A stretch of 64,000 nucleotides of DNA from Umbelopsis ramanniana AG (GCF_025399195.1 NW_026252103.1:62001-126000); one strand, 5' to 3'. Counted from the first letter of the stretch, positions 37,804-51,135 are shown. Notes: a model not told the origin generated them from the sequence alone. A program made the numbers and translations.

Positions 37804-40800
37804 ATGGACGAACCTGACTTCACTCAGACAAAGCCAGACACTTTGGAATTAAAAGTAAATTCGTCCAAAGTGCCACATTCCGAACACGACTTTGATGACA
37901 GTTTTGGCGACTTCCACGATTTCGAAGCAGGAAACGACGATTTTGGTGATTTTGCTGCTGGTACAGCCACTTCTCCTCAGCCCGTCGATGGCTTTGGAAC
38001 CTATCAGCACGACGCTATTCCAAAGTCAGACTTTCATGCAAGCGAGCTTGATATTCCTGTAGATTCCTCAGTAAGCGAAGAAACCGGACAGGAGGTCCAC
38101 AAAGATGAAGAAGGTAAGTCGGTTACTTCGGGCTATAGGATGACGTACTTTGCGCTAAGGACAAAGTTGATCGATCAGATATAGCCTCGCCAACTTTGGA
38201 AGCGCAATTGACCAGAGATGAAACAGTCCACGAGGAACAGGATCGCGAAACCGATAAAACAAATTCTGGCAACGTGGACAGCGTTTCTGAACATTATGAG
38301 AGTGGTCGGATTCAAGCTTCTTCCTCGGCCAACCAGACGAATATACCAGAACAAATATCAGTAGAGGCTGCACCCATCGATGACCAAGTATCCAACGCGG
38401 ACAGCGCATCATCCGCACCGTCACCTGTTTCAAATGCCGAGGAAGAGTTTAGCGTCAAGGATTATGGGCCAACCTCAAAATCTGAGACAGCGCCCATGTC
38501 GGCTTTGACGCCGGTTGAGGCTGTGGGCCCGGTCAGCAATGAAAACGATATTGCTGACGACAGCCAACCATCAGGTTTTTCAGGCAGTACTGAAGATGGA
38601 GTTTCTGTTGAACCTAGGAGCTTGAAGTATACCAATAGCAGCATAGAAAAAGAAGATTTGGGAGTACTCGACACAACTGAAATCCCAGATAAAGTTGATG
38701 ACTTTGAAACACCCAGTATCATTGACAACGAAGAAAGCGGCAATGAATTAAAAGGGTTCCATGCTACTGGAGTACAGGCCGAAGAGGATCAATCTAAATC
38801 GCTCGATACTAGTAGTGGTTTTGAAAAGGCTGATGACTTCGGACCACTGGATGATGTCCAAAACAAAGTCCATGAATCTATCGAAACTACTGTCGAACAA
38901 GGTCACGATCCTCATAACCATTTTGATGATGGCAAAGCAGATGAATTTGGAGGTTTCGACAATGATGACGATCAATTTGGTGCTGATAATGAATTTGGAG
39001 GCTTCGACAATGATGACGATCAGTTTGGTGATGATGATGAATTTGGAGGTTTCGACGATAACGATGAATTTGGTGATGCTGATGACTTTGGAGCATTCGA
39101 TGACAACGACGATGATGACCATTTTGGTGATTTTGATAGAGAAAACAGCAAAGAGTCGCTAGCCACGTCTCCTAGCGATAATGTTGTACATAACAATCCA
39201 CCGGTAGTTACACCTTTTCAAGAGGTACCAGTCAATATCAAAAATGCTATTGTAAGTACAAGTTATGAAGGAGGCATATCTGAATGAAGGTTTACGACCT
39301 ATGTTGACATCAACTGCAATCAGGCTATGAGCGACTTTGGCAATCCGAAAGGGGCTTTTGAAGTATGGGATGCTGTTCTCACGCACATGATGCCAAACGC
39401 CAGGGACTATGATAGCCTTAACTTGGCTGAAGAACCACAAGCTGTCAAAGACTTTATCATGAATGCTCACGAGTAAGTGTCTTAGTCTGTCTGCTTTATA
39501 TCACTCTTAACCACTCACTCTCTTCCATGGTAGATCTTTGTTACCAACCATAACATGGCATGCTCTGACTGTCGATACGGACGATGATAATGGTATACCG
39601 AAAGTACAATGGAGAAATTCTCGTATTGAGAAACTGCATCTTGATGCCTTGAAGTGTTGGAGAGGAAATGTGAGTAACGCATTTGTATGTTTATTGGATA
39701 GACCGACTTCTTATCCCAGCATTTTGTAGGCCACTGCTTCACCTACTTTTAAGAGCCCCAAATCCTTTTCGCAAAAGGGGATGTCTCCGCCTACCTCTTC
39801 CCCCAAGATGGTACCTAATGAGACTGTGGATTCTCATAAAGTCACTTCACCAGTCATCGATAGCACCAAGGTGGATATAATTAAGGAAAAGTCTTCTGTT
39901 CCATCACCCAAAAATCCCGTCGAGTCTTCAACCATCACAAAGGTAAGCATTGGAAGGAAGAGAGAATTTGAAGATTATTTGTGTAGCGTTTTCAGATCTG
40001 ACACGGTTCAATCTTTAAGGTGTCAAGCAGTGATAACATCAGCAATGCATTGTCTTCAAAAATGGATGAAATGCCATCACCAAAACTGGGCAACCTTCCA
40101 AACCTTCCTAAAATTGCCACGAGTAAGCTGCCACCTTCGGATTCTGCACCTACTTCCGCAGCAAGTGTGAAATCATTGGACATGCCATCGATATCTCATG
40201 TCGTGAATCAAATCGAGAGTAGTACGCGCCAATCGTTGCAGCAGACAAGATCACCCGTTCTACCTCGCCAATCAGACTCGACGGAACGTCAAGCATCCCT
40301 TGACTCTTCCAATCGTCCACCATCAACACCTGTACAGTCTCCAAATCTTGTCAAAAGGCAGCAGTCATATAGTGATGAGCGAGTACGGTCTCCATCACCA
40401 ACACCACATACTCTTAGAACGATGTCGGCGGCACGGCCACTGACACCAACAAGATTCAACCCGCAATCCCGGGTGTCTTCGCCAGGACCAACGACAGCAT
40501 CAACGCCTGATGAAGCATCTCCTAAATTAATGGCACAATCCCCTCTGAATATGTCTGCAGAAGTACTTGAAACCTCAACATCAGACTCAAGTTTATCATC
40601 GGAAAAGCAGCCTGCCAAACCGTTATCTACAGAATTGGTCAGTTCGCCGCCTGCCATTGAGCATGCACAAACAATCTCATCACCTTTCACGTCTCCACCA
40701 GTATTTAAATCCGATACAATGGATTCTTGGTTGTCATCGAATGACATGTCCTTTTTGGATGCGCTGGGTGGCAGTACGAAGCCCACCCCTGGGTCAGTCA

Positions 40801-42098
40801 ATAGCGTATCGCAGGGCCTGAAGGATAGTTCTATGGACATATTTGGTGGATTTGAAAGTGCAACGGAGAATGTCCCATCGCCCAACAGATCATCAACGAT
40901 GCCTAACATACTACAAAGTTCCAATATATCACCATCATTTACGGAATCATACGGTAGCCTGCCTTCCAACATGACTCCTTCTACACCTGAGAAGCCGAAA
41001 CTACGCGAAAATGATTCCGTAGATAAAGCCTCACCTATCAAATCAGCATCATTGCCACCATTGAACGCAGCGACGAATTCACCAATACATCCACATTCCA
41101 CTGTATTCCCGAATACATCGCCTTCAGTAGCACTAGAGAAAAGAGATTCATGGCTTTCATCGAATGATATGTCGTTTTTAGATTCGTTTGGAGAATCCGT
41201 TGCGGTGAAGAATGAAGGAATATCCTCCAACGATGAGTTTTCCGACTTTGTTTCTCAGTCCCCGAGCACCATTCCAGCCGGACAACCTAGATCTCCAACA
41301 CAGCCCTTCTCACGTTCGCCCCATTTCACGTCCAGACAGCAGGCAAACAGGCCATCGCAAGCCAGTTTATCACCCGTGGCAACACCAACTGCGCCGGAGA
41401 AGCGAGACTCTTGGCTGTCATCGAACGACATTTCCTTTTTGGACACCTTGGGAAGTACTGGAGGCAACATGACCAGCAAAACGAACAGCAAATCCAAACA
41501 GATCGGTCTTGGCATCATGGATCTTGATATGTTTGAGGCAAATGCTACGCAATTTGGAGCCAGAGCTCGACCCACTCCGAGTGCTAACACAAAAGATAGT
41601 GTGCCCTCACCTCAGTATACCATGCCTGGAGCACTGTCATCCAGCTCGAAATCTGGTCCATCATGGCCCAATATGGGAGGAGCAAGACAAAGTCAACCGC
41701 TAGCCCATCTCCAAGGCCAGCCGAAGACCACTGCCCCGTCGCTTGGAAGCCAGAACTCGTTCGACGGCTTCGGAGGCTTTACAGGCTCCGTAGTGTCTGC
41801 ACAACCTATTCCCGCCGCCCATCCTTCATCGCCTGAAGATGCCAAATGGGATATCTTCAGATCGGCCTCCATGTCTGGAAGTCTGTCCGAGTGGTCGTCG
41901 TCACTGCGATCGCCACCCACTGCTGAAAAAATGCACCACCCACCCATGCAACCGTCTCCCCACACTGCTGCCTCCGTGTCCACCGCCGCACCTCCGGCCC
42001 TTGACGATTTCGGTGACTTCACTACGGCCGATGATTTTGGAGACTTTAGCTCTCCGGATACCGCATGGAACAACGCTTCGTCTGACGGCTGGTTGTAA
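37804..42098 (+). CDS. Large FGDF-motif protein, probable clathrin-adaptor accessory (aftiphilin-like)
   Basis: Six exons, 37804-38113, 38185-39251, 39324-39472, 39534-39669, 39730-39942 and 40020-42098, sum exactly to 1317 residues. Short DFGDF, FGGF and FGAF motifs cluster at the N-terminus, in an acidic repeat at 38937-39140 and at the very C-terminus (LDDFGDFTTADDFGDFSS). Such motifs bind the ear domains of AP-1 gamma and GGA adaptors, as in aftiphilin and gamma-synergin. The only folded-looking part is about 95 residues encoded by exons 3 and 4 (AFEVWDAVLTHMMPNARDY, SLLPTITWHALTVD, HLDALKCWRGN). The exon 6 region is Ser/Pro-rich, probably disordered, and carries three copies of DSWLSSND[MI]SFLD. 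A role in trans-Golgi or endosome clathrin traffic is inference from motifs. No membrane segments are seen. Confidence 0.85.
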
Positions 42099-42467
42099 CA
42101 TGAGTTGTGTCTTTTAACCAACTTGTGATGTACCATATATTAGTTGTATCAAAATAAAAAGAAGAAAGGCCAGGTGGTTTTTAATTATCACTGATATATT
42201 AAACAAAAGCGCCTGTGGTGTTTTCTTTGGTTTTTTGTAGCAGTATGGTAGTAAAAAAATTATAAAAAAATGGGGTGGAGGGCTAGTACCAGATTAAAAT
42301 GGCTCCCTGTGAAGGAAGATAGTAACTGAAACGATGGGACGAACATGCAAAGGAATGAGTATGGGGGCGAGGCGAGGCGAGGTTTAGGTGAAAGAGGATA
42401 CAAAAAAGAGGATACAAGAGACAAAATGGGGGAAAGAAAAGAAAAATATTTTTTTGGGCCGTGTGTT
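42099..42467. other. Convergent 3' regions of the FGDF-protein and GH9 genes
   Basis: 369 bp between two converging stops. An aataaa signal lies near 42152-42157 for the plus gene. A short ggcga tandem run (about 42365-42381) lies in the GH9 3' UTR. Confidence 0.5.
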
Positions 42468-45149
42468 TTACAAGAACAGGTAGGAAACAAGGAGAGTGAC
42501 CAAGGTGATGGGGAGAAGCACAATGGTCTGGTGGGAAGAGTCAGAGGTGGAGGCATTGTTGCTGGGGTTGCTGCCCAGTGCCGAAGCAGAGGCAGAAGCA
42601 ACGGCTGTCTGGTTGACAATTTGCTTGCTGTCAGGAGCCCACAGGGTGACAGCGTAGTTGCAGCTACCAGTGTTACAAGTGTGGTAACAGTCATCGGCTG
42701 GCCAGTTGGGTTTAGCGCTGGCATTAGGATGGCTCCAACCGAGATCCAAGGTACAATCCGAAAACGACTTGAAGTTGCTTGAGCCATACATGTCAATCAA
42801 ACCAGCGAGCAACCCAATAATGCCAGCAGAAGAGTCTTGCGTGGCCTCACTGTATTGATAGAGTTGATGATCGTCTTGGTAATGATCGCTCTTATCCGGT
42901 CCAGACACAATAGCACCATAGGCTATTCTGCGATTATCGGTTAGGCCATTCAAGAAATCATTCTCGATATTGGTCAGCGTCTGATTGTACATTGGGCTCT
43001 CGTCATATGGGTTGTAAGAGCTGATGTGGTTAACCCGAAGAGGATACTGCGAGCCCATGCCGACCATGAACGAGTAGCCCTTCTCGCCCATCACATAGTT
43101 GACTTGTTGAACACAGAAATTGAACATTTCAACTGAATAAGGATCCGTGTAGCCGATGACTTTGGCCATGGTGACCATGGACATACATGCATTCATATCC
43201 AATGCAATCGTGCCCCAGAACCTTGGTACAGAATGAACATATAAGGATATAACAGTAAGCTCAGTTGCCTCAAATGTAGATGGAACACGAATATTGACTC
43301 ACTCTGGAAAAGCTAACCCAAGCGGAGTCTGTTTGAAGGTCTGTGTGGTACCAGGCAGATATTGAGCAGCAAAGGCTTTGAAATTGGTCATATACTGGGC
43401 ATCTTTGGTAATGTTGTACAGCAGGACGTGCAAGTGGCCACCTTGGGAATCCCAAGACTCCTCACCCCAAGCATTTTGACAGTCGTTGGTCTGGTAGTAA
43501 GTTATTGAGTCATTTAAGTAGGACGATTGGTTGGTGCTAAGGTACAAAAGTGCTCCAGCAAGAGAGATATCATCTGTAATAGGGTGGGAAATTTAAGATC
43601 TGCATAACAACATAAAGTATCAGCCAGCCAGTACAAAACCAAACAGAAAAATTACCTGCAACTGTTGACGAGGGATACCAGCCAGCAGCAGCATACCAAG
43701 AGCCATTGGCTATAAATAAAACATAGATGGTAAACAAACAAAAGAAGGAAAATATGAGCTCAGCGTAATCAAACGTGGTTTACTGTTTGCGGTATTGTTT
43801 GGCGTGTTGTAGCTCTGTGGGTATTGCTTTGCAAAGGTATACATTGATTCAGCATGTTGAAGGCAAAGATCGGCGTACGTCGAGTTGTAGTCTCGGAAAA
43901 TGATAGAGCCTGCTGCCAGCGCTGCAGCCGACTCCGCGACGATATCACCACAGGGAGTTTGAGGCGTACAGTACAGAGCAGGATGCCAATACTGTTGAGG
44001 CATACGCAATTCATACGTTTCCTGTCAGCAGAAGGCGCAGTTTTAGTGTATGAATGAGCGATGGACATATGACCCTATTTGTTGTTCGAAAATTATTCAC
44101 TTACAGGTGCCAAACTACATGGAGGGACGGACAAAGATAGAACATTAGTTTGGGTTTAACGCTTGCTTTGGGGTAAACTCATTTCGACCCCAGACATTAA
44201 GGCAATATTGGGTACGAAATAAATTATTCTCAACTTACTAGTAAGCAAAATCGATATCGTCATTGTCACCGATGCCAGAAATACCCAGTTGACCAACATA
44301 AGTCGTATCATTGATATGGGCGTTAATGAGATAGTCAGTACCCCACTTGACGGTGGTCAAGGCTTGGTTCTGAAAAAAAGAAACCGGTGAATAAAAAAGG
44401 GCTCATGGACAGGTCAGGAGCGCTCCCCCCTAGTCATCAGTAGGTAATGTAACACACAACATACCAACTCATTTCCAGCTGCCAGGGTGTCTTTGTACCA
44501 TAACACGTTGTAGGCCAATTGGGTTACTGTCCATGCCAAGGCTATGATGAGAGTGGAAAAGTTTAGGTTTAGCACAAAACGTAATCCAGCATTTATGTTT
44601 TCCCGTTCTTCTTAAAAAAAAATATCTTGTACTTACGAAGACCCCATTTCATGGTATTGGCTGCTTCATACCAAGCTCCAGAAAGATCCGCTCCGTTGTC
44701 AGCATGGCATGCTATACAAGAATCGCTACGCCATGCTAATCGCTGGGTTGGAATAGGGCCACTACGTTGAATCTCATACCTGGAATATTTGGGTTCAGCG
44801 GGAAAATTTTCAAACTGTGTTACAACAGGCAGGTACAAAGGAAAATCCCTTGTCAGCCCTGACCCTCGGCTTACCACAGGTATGCTTTATGAATGCCTTC
44901 ATAATAATTGGCGTATGGAGGATGCGGTGCCTGGTAGTAAGGTGAAGCAGTAGGTGCAGGAGCGCCGGTTTGTGTAATGATTGGATCTCCTGCAACTGGC
45001 TTATCCAGAGGAGGAGCCTCGTTGCCGGTCAAACTAGAACGTTTGTTCAACTTATTGGCTAAAGGATGTCGTCGTTCAGGAAGTGCTGATACAAGGCTAG
45101 TAGCGAACAGCCCTGCTATTGCTAATTTCAGGGCAAGGAGTTTCACCAT
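42468..45149 (-). CDS. GH9-like protein, secreted and GPI-anchored, catalytic Asp pair replaced
   Basis: Starts at 45149 with a signal peptide (MVKLLALKLAIAGLFATSLVSA) followed by a dibasic-rich propeptide-like stretch and a Pro-rich linker. The GH9 (endoglucanase) domain runs from YEIQRSGPIPTQRLAWRSDS to the end of AGIIGLLAGLIDMYG; other landmarks are CGDIVAESAAALAAGSIIF and RRIAYGAIVSGPDKSDHYQDD. The last ~30 residues (Ser/Asn-rich, then TIVLLPITLVTLLVSYLFL) are a GPI-anchor signal. Where GH9 enzymes have DAGD, this protein has EAAN (44656-44667), while the acid Glu is kept (YSEATQDSSAG near 42840). Retention of fold with loss of the base Asp suggests an inactive or altered enzyme, perhaps a wall glucan-binding protein. 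About eight introns interrupt the gene. Activity is not shown either way. Confidence 0.88.
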
Positions 45150-47288
45150 GGGAGAAGAGGAGGGAAGAGTTACGGTCGGATAAATGGGGAGAAAAGATGA
45201 TGGAAGATATATATTGGAAAAAAAAAAAATATTCCACCTTTGATGTAATAAGAAAGCAAAAATAGGGGAGTTTTATACTGGCCACCGTTTATTTCGGGCG
45301 CGCCGTGTACTCTATTTCACAAAGGCGAGAAAGTGAACACCAAAAAGCGTTCTCGGCTAGCTTTTCGGTAAGCCATAATCCCGCCCTGCCTAGGCTAACA
45401 CCCCATAGCTGATGCTTAGCCACCCAGGTACGTACTATTACTAACGAACTGGGGGTCTCATTTTTCACTTAGGAGAACACAGACGAGGAGATTTTTGTTG
45501 TGATATACCCTACATGGTGGTTTTACTTCACAATATGTGTGTGGTGGCGTCTGACTGAGCTGCTGATCGGCTGCTCGCGTTGCTGTGCCATGTCTTCACG
45601 CTTCGGTTTCATTTGAGGCCTCAGGCCCCGAGCATTTATGCAGTACTGTATGCTCTTGGCTGCTCTATTCGCTGACCCGTGCATTGTGCGAATATCAAAA
45701 TAAAGCTATAATGTCTTGAGATGTCTACTGGCGGAGGGCCATCGTTGTCATCGCCCATTTAGGGTAGGGTGGGATACACTGTGTTTGACATCCTAACTTT
45801 GTTGGCTACACATAAATCTTCGGCCTCTATGCTTGAAGATTAAAATCTGAGGGAGCGTAGAGTCAAATGGCCCTAGATGTTAAGTTGATGACATGAAATT
45901 CACGGCCTTAACATTCACCCTCCGAAAGGTCTGTAACTTTAGTCAGTTCAATATGTCTCATTGCCCGTCTCCGATCATCCGTGCCTTCATGCTTAATACA
46001 GCAAGAACGTTCTGTGTTTACGGCTTGAATTAGGTTCAAATGACCACGTATAAAATAAAAAGAAGTCTGGCACAATAACGATAAAAAACCAGCCAACTTG
46101 TGCTGAAAAGACGTGGTTTATTCTTAGAGTTCGATGACTGGTTAGTCTACCGTAATAGGCAAGTCTTCAAAGGATTTCATCATGGCTTTTTTTTTCTTTC
46201 GCCGCATATCCGTAGTCATGGAGTAACGTTTTCCAATCTCAGACCTGGCCGACTTCCTTGAGGTCCAGGAATGTATTTCCATCCTGGTCTCATACTCATT
46301 ATGTCGATGTCTAGGAGACATGACATAAACAGTTTAAAAAGAAAGGCTGGTTTGGGATGCAATGGTCTAGAGTTAGAGGAGGGGCGTTCAAGGGTAGAAT
46401 CTTAAAAACTAGTTCAGTGCAGATAATGTACCTCCTCTCGTTCATCAAGAGTAAAGCAGTTGTTTGTTCAAAACGACACAGCCACTTTCTATCAAAAAAT
46501 AGCACTGAAAACAAAAACCCTCGGGGCTAAAAATACGGCATGTTCCTGAGCCAATTTTTTATTCGCTTACCCATCTCTATGTAAAACTTTGTGTCGAGTA
46601 CCGTGTAAAGTGCACGATCAGGGAGTTCCTATCATGCCCTCAGCGTCAACAATCAGTCTTGTTTCTAGACGTACAAGCCATTTCAGCCCTTAATTCTACT
46701 CGCTCGCCTTCACGGATTTTCCACCATATCGTTGCCAAGATCACCCATGCTCGCCACACACAAACAAAGCTCACACTGTGTGTACCTGAAAAAAAAAATA
46801 TTCTCATTTGTTATTTTGGTCAAAATATGGATTTTCATGTTTTATTTCAAAACGCCCCAAGCCATGGCAAGCTAATGTAACCCCCCTTATTGCAACCCGA
46901 CTGGATGACATACATCGCAATACACAGCCAAGACGAGGTGAATTCGATATCTACGTTGCCATGTTCTTTTCAATAGGGAGGAGATCCCATCATCTGGCCC
47001 GTTAGTCCGGACCCGATGTCAAACAATATGAACCATTTCCCTTTGTTTGCCGTGGCAATTAAAAAGATTCCGTTTTGCCTAAGAGTGTGCCAAGGCTGTC
47101 GATCGCGCCAGAGTAGGTAGCCAATAATTTGGCAGTGGACATGCGCGGATCGACATGACTTGAAATGGCGGGAGAGTGTCAAAAAAACAAATAGCCGGTT
47201 TATTGGTAAAGTCTTGGCTGGAACGAAATGCTTTGAGAAAACAGAGAATGCAAAAAGGTACAAGAAATACAGAAAGAACAGGGCTCAT
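45150..47288. other. Intergenic, no supported gene
   Basis: About 2.1 kb between two minus-strand genes. The left part is the GH9 promoter, with a TATATAT run near 45207-45214, about 60 bp upstream of its ATG. The rest has only short unrecognised ORFs (45908-46096, 46311-46514 minus; 46659-46880, 46808-47005 plus). The last 300 bp is probably the 3' UTR of the PGAP1-type gene. Confidence 0.5.
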
Positions 47289-50200
47289 TTATGATCTCTT
47301 CTTTGTTTGAAACCGAAAATGCTCCATTACATATACATACACCGCCTTCGAAAGCCAAGAGTGTCGAGCATGCAAAATTAACAACCATACAACCAATAGA
47401 TTGCCCAACATGTACAAAGCGTGTGTGAACTTTACACCATAAAGGAAACCATAAACAATAACTGCGCAGAAAATCGCGTTGGTGGCCCACTTCAATTTAC
47501 TACCGCAGTATAAATTAGCGCACAGTCGTACAAAGAATCACATAAATATGAATCTACTTACAAATCCTGAGACCGAGGTAGCATCCGGGTTCCAGTCATC
47601 ATCTCAACATAGATCATGAAGGGTGCGATGGCAAGGACACTATGGTCGGAAGAAAAGGGCACAAACCAGTGCACAGACAGATTCCGTATCCATACCATCA
47701 AGACTGGGACATTGAGTGGCAATAGCGTGAAGAGGAGGATAAGGATAGATTGAAGATAGTGATATCGGTTCCAGTACTTTCGTTTACGAACTGGGTCGGA
47801 CTTGATGGTCAAAAGAAAAAGACAGTTAACTCGCAATGCCATTTACGACGCTTCCATTAAAATCCCCAAATAAGCCTATATTTTTTTTTATCCCTCCTCC
47901 CCCCAAAAAAACTTACTGTAAACGAAGCCTTCACAATGGCGCGGGAGCACGTAACCAGCTGAACTAAGAATCCCACCACAAATGCGAATTGGTAAGGAAT
48001 GACCGTGGCGACCAATAAGAACAAGACAATGGTCGTGATGACTCTACGTTGAAGTCGTCTCATGTCAGGTTCCGTAGAAACAGTGGGGGGTTTTCGACGT
48101 TTAACTTGCGTAGCGATGATGCTTGCCACGCGAAGCACTAGATTTAGAATACCCCACACCAAGACGACTGTCCCGATGCTGATGACGAAGAACACGATGG
48201 GCACCCACCAAAAGAATGGATCATGGCTGCCTAGGATCACTTCATCCCAGTCAAATGTTGCTCTTGCTATCCGCTCTGGTACCCTTTGAGAAGTGGCAGG
48301 ACCCAACTGCAGTATTTCGCTAATAGTGTAGGTGGTGGGAGGGGCGATGGTTTGGTATATACTACAGGCGCTAGCGAGAACAAGAAACAAGGGAAATGAC
48401 TTTCGCAAACAATACACCAAGCCTTGACCAAAATGAGGAAAGATGCCTAGAAGATTTGGGTCAGTTGGGTGGAGGGTATATAACATGTATAAATGGATGT
48501 ACCTGTCTTATTATAACACTGGATCTGGGCTAGAACAACCATGACCACAATGATGAATGGAAATACGCCAAGGACTACGCCGTTACGGAAGGCTAGACGT
48601 CCCATGCTACCGTACCAATCGACCTCCAATGTCACTTCCATTGGTTCTGGACAAGTGGGATCCATCCAGAATTGTAATAGAAGGCCTCTATGGTCATTGC
48701 CGCTTTGTGAAGCCGGATTGCTAGTGAAAGCAGCTTGTCCGTGAAAGGAAACATCGGTCACATCGTTACCGCTTTCACCCCCTAGATTGACGTAGAATTT
48801 GGACTCGTGCATACTTGAGATCGACTGTCGCAAGAATGGAGCAAAAAGATTCTGTGACGCTTTACAGTTCGGTCGTGACACGCGTAGATGGTAAGCAAGC
48901 ATGGCGCTCTCCATGGCAGGTATTTGCACGGATGACAGCATGGTGTTGGACGTGGTAGAGGTTGAGAACGATACTCCACCCAAAGCAATATCTAATAAAC
49001 AAAGGCGTACAACTTAGTCAAAACCCGTCCATCCTCTCCCAGTACAAAAATTGCCACATACCCGTCATGGACACATCAACGACCTGTCGAGTGGATAGTT
49101 CGTCGTAAAACTCAGCAAGCACAAATCCAGCAGGGCCACCTCGATCGACAAACATAACGTATTCGTATCCGACCATTTCCAAGACATGCATTTTCAGAAA
49201 GTAAAATTTGTTACCATCGAAAGGGTATCGGTCATTGATGGACGATGCCGGAACAGGGACTGCTACGTCTGATGCATCGACACAGGTCATTGTATGGTTG
49301 CTCTTGGTGGTGCTGATAGGTCTATATGTGTTTTCCAACGGATTACAGAGCAGCATGCTAAACCGTTGCGATTCACCGAGAGGTATATCCGACAAGACTG
49401 CAAATTGGGTCAACGTTGTGTCAAGCTGGAAGGGTATGCGAAGCATGCGATATGTGTTTGTAGTGGAACCGCGAATCGCTATCCGGTACCCATCTTCGAT
49501 GAAATCTTGACTATCTCCAGGAAGGCTTACGACGGGTGATGGTACAAAAGGGATATCGCTTGATCGGCGATCTTGTTCTAATCCACTCAAAAAAGCCTTT
49601 CTGAACACTTGCATCCTGGCATCCAAAGGTTTTGTCTGGCCGCCTCGTCGAGTATCTACAATGTCTAACAAAGATTTGGCCAAAACTCCAACAATTTGGT
49701 TGCACCACAATATAGCAGGATGGTCACTGCCTGTCCACACATTGGGAATGGCAGTAGTGAAAACGGTGAAGCCATGAGTCGCAGGTACGATAGCCCCAAT
49801 GTTGGCGGAATCAGAGCATACAATGCTATCAAGGCTGCCTCCAGCAATGGAAATAAGAGCAACATCCCGTAAGGATCGCTCTCGGTCGTTTATAGCCGTC
49901 GAATAACCATCAATCCAGAACTGATGTATGTCCTTGTATATTTTGGATATCATCCAGTCAAACGGCACCGGTGGTGAAATATGAGGTGTTGATAAAGTAA
50001 TTATGGTGTTAATATGTCCAGGTTGATAATTGTCGATTGTAAGCATGGCCCGGGCGACTACACCACCCATGGAATGGCCAATGATGATGACAGATTGAGG
50101 GTCGGGTAGGGAAGGGTTGAAGCGACCATCGTTTTTTCGAGTTTGTGGATATAATTTAAGAATATAATCTATAGCGTCGTTGAGGTATTCGGCTTGTTCT

Positions 50201-51135
50201 AGTATAGACTGTCCGTGCAATGCTGAAAACTCCTCATTGAAATCAACTGTTATGCATTTAATTAGTACACGGTCGCGACCCCATCTCGAGCAAACACACA
50301 TAAAGGTTGGAACAAGTCCTCTACCTGTGAAAATATCCAAATTTTCCTGTCCACGATCCCAATCTTCCGTGTGCCGGCCATTTTGACCGTAAAAAAGGTA
50401 AGCTGCCTCTGCAGCTATAGATCTAACTTGCTTGTAGCTTCCAGCATGCCCAGGAATAAATAAGACGGGGACACCTACAGGCTATCATTCGGGAAAGTTA
50501 ATTCAAATTGATCCGATCTCACATGCTACTTTTGCACCTCTTCTTGTACTTACCTGGTCACTGTTGTCGACGCCTTTTTCTCTATAGAGGTATAAGGTAT
50601 ATTTACCAGCGAACTTTGTCATTTCGCTATCGAAATTATCTTGTTTTACAAAGGATGGTCTCATGTAGGAAACTTGACATCCCTTCGGGTCTCGCTGGTA
50701 GTTGACAAAGGAATCGAAAAAGGCGGAAAGGGTGCCAAAAGCAAATAGTACAATTAAGGCAATGACAACAACGGATGCTCTAGTGATAACAAATCCAGAA
50801 GGAAGTTCTCGTTTTGGCCGAGCCGAAACTTTCGGAGACGTGATTAAGGTAGGTGAGGTGGGTCGAGAGGAAGAGGATGATAATCGAGGAGAGGCAATAG
50901 GCGATGAGGGGTTGGAAGGCGATATAGCGGTAGAATGCACAAATTTCATATCATGATCTTTTACTGTGGACGGCGTACTCGGCCTCGACCTGGATGGCGG
51001 TCGATATATTGCGCTCGCATGCTGAAGAAACACTGTGGCTTCCTCTCCCGAACTTGACTCGCTTTCGTATGAATCGTCAAACGTCGAAGCTGGCGAAGCA
51101 TGGAAATAGGAGTTGGAGGCGGCACGGTCTGTCAT
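47289..51135 (-). CDS. BST1: GPI inositol-deacylase, PGAP1/Bst1 family
   Basis: Removes the acyl chain from the inositol of GPI anchors in the ER, which licenses export of GPI proteins. Starts at 51135 with a Ser/Pro-rich cytosolic tail of about 120 residues, then one membrane segment (VITRASVVVIALIVLFAFG). The lumenal lipase domain has VPVLFIPGHAGSYKQVRSIA and the catalytic serine in VIIIGHSMGGVVARAML, then GHINTIITLSTPHISPPVPFD and WTGSDHPAILWCNQ. The C-terminal half has several membrane helices (for example AFVVGFLVQLVTCSRA and MLGNLLVVWLLIL) and ends in a dibasic KKRS tail that could be an ER-retrieval-like signal. Introns are short; the stop is at 47289-47291. Exons include about 51135-50555, 50248-49015, 48955-48505 and 48446-47920. 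Total length is close to that of Bst1. Confidence 0.93.

Noticed and set aside
40289-41230. 313-codon minus-strand ORF inside the FGDF-protein gene
   Set aside because: Lies wholly within the 2-kb last exon on the opposite strand. The Ser/Pro codon bias of the coding strand removes stops from this frame; no domain is seen.
41693-42136. 147-codon minus-strand ORF at the end of the FGDF-protein gene
   Set aside because: Antisense shadow of the Ser/Pro-rich C-terminal exon.
42365-42381. ggcga tandem run after the GH9 gene
   Set aside because: A three-unit simple repeat in a 3' UTR, of no further significance.
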